DNA of 39,048 bases from Bacillota bacterium (GTDB lineage Bacteria > Bacillota > Dethiobacteria > DTU022), in contig JAAZIN010000001.1 in assembly GCA_012800855.1 (NCBI GenBank), positions 1 through 39,048 of the forward strand. Direction: 5' to 3'. Positions 35,575-39,048 of the stretch are shown piece after piece. Positions within the stretch are counted from its first letter, which is position 1; each line of letters starts with the position of its first letter. Below the pieces are notes generated by a model that worked only from the letters and a program-made list of their open reading frames with translations, was not told the origin of the DNA and made no database searches. The translations under genes and the position numbers were made by a program.

Positions 35575-38476
35575 TAGTGATCGCCTCCTCAATTTCTCGA
35601 GCCGATTCCGCAGCGCGTATGGCCTGGATCTTGTTGGGATCGTTGATCACCTTGAGAAGTGATGCAAAGAGCTGCCGGTCGGATACGCGCAGGGCCAGCA
35701 AAAAAACGAGGTCAACCTGCAAGCCCCACCACTCCACGGGCTCAGCCAGGGTGGCTATGGCCACTCCCGGCTTATGGACATACTGGGGATCGGCATGGGG
35801 GATGGCTATGCCTCCCTGCAGGCAGGTCGGCCCCATCTCTTCCCGTTCCAGAACGCTTTCCACAAAACCGGGCTTGACATAACCCTGCTGCAGCAGCCTG
35901 CGGCCCAGCTCCCGGATAACCGCAGCCCGATCGGGCCAGTGCTGCTTCACGGCAATCATTTCTGGCACCGTGATCTTATCGCTGCCAGGCGCCAGAATTT
36001 CGCTGCGCCCCAGCAGCATTTTTAAATGCTCCATTCCCTCCCCGTTGACTAAATCGTAGAAGGGGATGAAGGGCAGGCCGCTAATCTCGGGATCAATTGT
36101 CCCCACCGCAGCTATGACCCGCTGCTTCTGCCGCCACCGTTCAATGCGCTGCAGCAGCTCCACCTCGTCCATCAGCCCCACCGTTTTAACGGCCACGTTA
36201 AATTCCTTGAGCCGCGGTTCAAGGTAATCGCGAATCTTTTCCGCAGCGCCGTAGCCCGACAGGCAGACGGCAATAACAACGGCCTCCTTTGAAGAGCGGT
36301 CCGGAGACGCAAAAGACATCCTCTTGGACTGGGCGAGGGCTGAAGCTATCTCGTCCACGGTGGCATTGGAAAACATGGCCCAGCGGGTTGCCTCCAGGAT
36401 CATGACCAGGTCAACCCGGTCTACCGTCCGCACCTTGAAGCCAAGCCGCTGCTCAATGATTTCACCGAAGGTGAGCAGGGAACCCATGTCCACAAGTATC
36501 AGGATCCCCTTGCCCCGGTGAACCTCCTTGCAGAGGACAATGGCGCGCTCCAGGAAGCGGTCCGGGCTTTCTCCAAGCTCCATGTCGAGCCCATGGGCAT
36601 GGTTCACTTTAAGCATGCTGTTGACCACCCTGGCCATCTCCGTGGCCGCCCGGCCATGTGTAAGCACCACCACGGCCACATTGCCTTCGTCATGCACATG
36701 ATCGGAAAGAAAGGCGGAGAGGTAGAGGGTGATGAAGCCGATCTCCTCTTCGGGGAGGGCAATGCGGTAATTCCTTTTGACAACATTGCCCATTTTAAGC
36801 GCCGTGAGATATTCCCGCTGGTGTTCTTGCTTGATTTGCTCCAGGCGGGGATTGTAGATGGGCTTGCCGCTGAGGATGCGCTTAAGGGTGGTGTTCAAAT
36901 GCAGGGCCAGGTAGAAGAACAGCTGATCGCCGTGGACAAGAGGAAGCTCGTTGCTGGCAATATCCACCATCTGGGATACTGTTTCCGCGAGCTCAAGGCC
37001 GACGATCTTTTCCAAATCCTGCCTGCTTAAAGCGTGCTTGATCTTGCGGGTATGAGCGATAAATCGGTTGAACTCTTTTTCCAGCTCCTTGGAGATGCGC
37101 TGGTTGGCCTCCTCCAGGCTGAGCCCCTCCCGGCGGCAGCGGCTTACTTCCCGCTCGATATACTCGTATATCTTCGCCGGCAAGGTATAGATATTTTCAG
37201 CCAGGATGGACCCATCTCCCGAGTCAAAGTCCCGCGGGTAAAAAACGGCATCCTGGGTGACCAGGGCACCCAGTTCCCAGTTCTCCTTCTCCAGGATGAA
37301 GGAGCCTTTCGAACTGGCGCTCAGTTCGTTCAGGGTAATGACCACCTCGTCCGCCTGGGAGAGGGTAAAATGATTCAGGAAACCCCGGGCGCAGGCTACC
37401 TGGATGTCGCTCTTTAGCTGCCCCACGTTTCCGGGTTTGTCGCCGGAGAGGAGGGCCTTGATCACGTTGCCGTGGACCACAATTTTTTTGCCAATGCGGT
37501 TTGCTTCCTGCTTGAAAAAGTGATGGACCAGCTCCAGTCTCTCGGTTAAGGGCCTGCTGTTGAGCGAAGGCATTTCAATGACCATGGGGATGCGGCGCCG
37601 GAAGGGCAAGATGAGGCTTGATTCCAGCTTTTCGCTGGTAGCCGCAATGAGCATGAGGTTAACGCTGTGCTGGTTTTCCGTCTCACCCAGGCGGCGGTAA
37701 ACCCCGCGATCGATAATGGCGTAGAGAATCTCCTGCCCTTCCGGGGGCAGCCGGTGCACCTCGTCGAGGAATAAAATCCCCCCGTCCGCTTTCTGCACCA
37801 GGCCCGTTTTATCTTCGTTGGCCCCGGTAAAGGCGCCCCGGATGTGCCCGAAGAGTTGCGAGATCAACAACTGCGGATTCTCGGCATAGTCAGCGCAATT
37901 AAAGACCACGAAAGGGGATCCCTTTGGGCGCTGCCCCACCTCGATGGAATAGCGGTACATGGCCTCGGCCAGTTCGCTCTTGCCTACACCGCTTTCACCC
38001 AGGATCAAAGTGTGCAGGCCCTTGGGGGGGTAAACCACCGCCGCTTTAGCCTGCTGGATCTGCGTGCGCAGGCTTCCCTGCCAGCCGATGAGATTGGTGA
38101 AGGCCCCCGCCTCCTCTTCCACCTCCAAGCCGCCCGCGGCCCGGCCAGAGAGGGGGCGCACCGCGGACGCATCTCCGCCTTCAGACAACTCATCGAGCAG
38201 ACTTTTCACCACGTGGCGGGAAAGCTTATAACCGCGGGCCTTCAGTTCCTCGGTAAGAGCGCGCACGGAATAATCATGCCGCTTCTTTAACAATTCCCTA
38301 ACCGTTGAGCGCAAATGCTGCTTCAGCCGTTCCCGCGAATTGGGAATGCCAAGTTCATTGCGCAGCAGGGTAACCTCTTCACGCGTCGTCGCCAGCGCAG
38401 CGGCAAGTTCCTGGTCCGTGAGAGGACGGCGCCGGTCTTCCCGGGAGATTAGCTCTTTCAATTTTTCTTTCATCAT
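35555..38476 (-). CDS. LevR-type sigma-54 activator with PRD and PTS domains
   Basis: 973 residues. Residues 1-110: N-terminal HTH-rich DNA-binding region. 125-400: AAA+ sigma-54 activator with Walker A GESGVGKS (160-167), GAFTGA (214-219) that contacts sigma-54, and Walker B GILFLDE (233-239). About 495-590: PRD domain with conserved His in HLNTTLKR, while the usual second His is replaced (TLYLSAF). 597-720: EIIA-Man-like domain with His607. 733-820: EIIB-Gat-like domain with Cys738. 835-973: EIIA domain with His894 in AIPHAD. Phosphorylation by the local PTS should tune activity. ATG 38476 (or the adjacent ATG 38473, better placed after AGGTG) is chosen; a longer reading would contain the sigma-54 promoter. 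Confidence 0.93.
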   Translation of the reverse strand: MMKEKLKELISREDRRRPLTDQELAAALATTREEVTLLRNELGIPNSRERLKQHLRSTVRELLKKRHDYSVRALTEELKARGYKLSRHVVKSLLDELSEGGDASAVRPLSGRAAGGLEVEEEAGAFTNLIGWQGSLRTQIQQAKAAVVYPPKGLHTLILGESGVGKSELAEAMYRYSIEVGQRPKGSPFVVFNCADYAENPQLLISQLFGHIRGAFTGANEDKTGLVQKADGGILFLDEVHRLPPEGQEILYAIIDRGVYRRLGETENQHSVNLMLIAATSEKLESSLILPFRRRIPMVIEMPSLNSRPLTERLELVHHFFKQEANRIGKKIVVHGNVIKALLSGDKPGNVGQLKSDIQVACARGFLNHFTLSQADEVVITLNELSASSKGSFILEKENWELGALVTQDAVFYPRDFDSGDGSILAENIYTLPAKIYEYIEREVSRCRREGLSLEEANQRISKELEKEFNRFIAHTRKIKHALSRQDLEKIVGLELAETVSQMVDIASNELPLVHGDQLFFYLALHLNTTLKRILSGKPIYNPRLEQIKQEHQREYLTALKMGNVVKRNYRIALPEEEIGFITLYLSAFLSDHVHDEGNVAVVVLTHGRAATEMARVVNSMLKVNHAHGLDMELGESPDRFLERAIVLCKEVHRGKGILILVDMGSLLTFGEIIEQRLGFKVRTVDRVDLVMILEATRWAMFSNATVDEIASALAQSKRMSFASPDRSSKEAVVIAVCLSGYGAAEKIRDYLEPRLKEFNVAVKTVGLMDEVELLQRIERWRQKQRVIAAVGTIDPEISGLPFIPFYDLVNGEGMEHLKMLLGRSEILAPGSDKITVPEMIAVKQHWPDRAAVIRELGRRLLQQGYVKPGFVESVLEREEMGPTCLQGGIAIPHADPQYVHKPGVAIATLAEPVEWWGLQVDLVFLLALRVSDRQLFASLLKVINDPNKIQAIRAAESAREIEEAITIAINRT

Positions 38477-38493
38477 CTCACCTGCTTTTATGC

Positions 38494-38509
38494 TGCAATT
38501 TACATGCCA
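38494..38509 (-). promoter_or_regulatory. Sigma-54 (-24/-12) promoter of the PTS operon
   Basis: On the minus strand TGGCATGTAAATTGCA matches the consensus TGGCAYG-N4-TTGCA exactly in the -24 GG and -12 GC elements and spacing. It lies 18 bases from the regulator start codon, so the leader is only about ten bases. With the GAFTGA-bearing activator encoded next, the operon is probably autoregulated and RpoN-dependent. Confidence 0.85.
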
Positions 38510-38561
38510 TACACAAACAGCCCCCGCCAATGCGCTAAGCATAGGGGGGTAGCGCCCTAAC

Positions 38562-38593
38562 TCATACAAATCCGACATATTTCACACAAATCC
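38562..38593 (-). promoter_or_regulatory. Candidate upstream activator sites (direct repeat)
   Basis: On the minus strand GGATTTGTGTGA and GGATTTGTATGA (plus strand 38593-38582 and 38573-38562) are 12-mers differing at one base with a 20-bp period, about two helical turns. They lie 50-85 bp upstream of the -24 box, the usual position for enhancer sites of a sigma-54 activator. Confidence 0.55.
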
Positions 38594-38639
38594 TTCAATC
38601 AATTTCTGCCACACGGCTGAATATGTACATAGCCCTTGA

Positions 38640-38935
38640 AAAATATGTAAGAGGGTGCAATTGGCTAGAAAATGCGGAGGGAAACCGCTAGGGAAGGCAA
38701 GTATAGCTTTAATACCCTCATGCTCCGCCGGGTTTGTAGGGACTGCTCATGAGCAGCCCAAATCCGTACCGGCAAACAATACAACTATTAGAACAGAAAG
38801 GCTTCCTAAACGAACATTTGTACCCCACCGGCGGGCGGAGTCATGTCCCGCATATTAGAAGCCAAACCATAATGGCTCGGGGCTGTCCAAAAACGTGGGT
38901 GGAAGCCGGTGGGCGGGCATTGAAGCCCGCCCCTG
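38640..38935. other. Structured non-coding region upstream of the PTS operon
   Basis: No gene recognised. The stretch contains several inverted repeats: GCGGAG...CTCCGC (about 38674-38728), GGGACTGCTCATGAGCAGCCC (38739-38759), CCCACCGGC (38824-38832) with GCCGGTGGG (38905-38913), and GGGCGGGC-ATTGAA-GCCCGCCC (38911-38932). A 67-codon open frame at 38655-38858 has a mobile-element-tail look (CGG and HEQP motifs) but no firm match. It may be a decayed mobile-element end or a structured RNA. Confidence 0.35.
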
Positions 38936-39048
38936 ATATGGTAGTGCGTGTCAAGACCCCGCATAAAATTTTTTTCATCTCATGTTTTGTCCTAAAACTA
39001 GCCGAGACCAACAAGGTCGGCATAAAATTTAGTAAAGGCAGGTGAGGC

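Noticed and set aside
38510-38578. Longer N terminus for the PTS regulator starting at 38578
   Set aside because: It would place the sigma-54 promoter inside the coding sequence and adds no conserved residues; ATG 38476/38473 has a ribosome binding site.

Overview
The window is GC-rich DNA, apparently from an anaerobic, high-GC, Clostridia-type Firmicute. The evidence is a tRNA-Trp-sensing T-box leader, a tandem glycine riboswitch, a split GcvPA/GcvPB glycine decarboxylase, a LipM-type octanoyltransferase, a LevR-type PTS regulator with a sigma-54 (-24/-12) promoter, and a selenocysteine tRNA. One gene (SNF2-type helicase, 6430-8271) is strikingly AT-rich and looks acquired.

Layout. 1-1805: sigma-A promoter, T-box (specifier TGG) and orphan TrpB2-type tryptophan synthase beta chain, closed by a terminator. 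1875-2030: selC (minus) with a repeat/terminator. 2228-6217: DUF2339 membrane protein, DUF2804 protein and TetR regulator (plus). 6239-6360: head-and-tail dispersed repeat. 6430-8271: AT-rich helicase. 8495-11168: AlkD-like protein, UPF0145 protein, 3D-domain protein and alpha/beta hydrolase. 11270-14429: serA and dihydrolipoamide dehydrogenase (minus). 14594-21989: glycine-riboswitch operon gcvT-gcvH-gcvPA-gcvPB, then two radical SAM genes and lipM (minus). 22066-25857: divergent HyuA-like protein and amidase. 25871-26034: second head-and-tail repeat. 26080-38593: a twelve-gene minus-strand PTS operon with its own regulator, sigma-54 promoter and candidate upstream activator repeats. 38640-39048: structured unassigned DNA.

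How the genes work together. The glycine operon appears to encode a self-sufficient glycine cleavage system. GcvP/T/H and the nearby Lpd carry out the reaction. LipM would octanoylate GcvH, and the two radical SAM proteins match the recently described two-protein lipoyl synthase LipS1/LipS2 in place of LipA. serA beside it ties this to serine/glycine/one-carbon metabolism. The PTS operon encodes a complete phosphorelay (EI, HPr, Gat-type IIA/IIB/IIC) together with a zinc alcohol dehydrogenase, an SDR, a ribulose-phosphate-epimerase-like protein, a BtpA/SgcQ protein, an M42 aminopeptidase-like (SgcX-type) protein and a HAD phosphatase. This gene set resembles the functionally unassigned E. coli sgc cluster, but here it has its own EI/HPr and sigma-54 control. 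Its substrate is unknown; it is the best candidate in the window for an undescribed catabolic system. The gcv operon with LipM and LipS1/S2 is the second.
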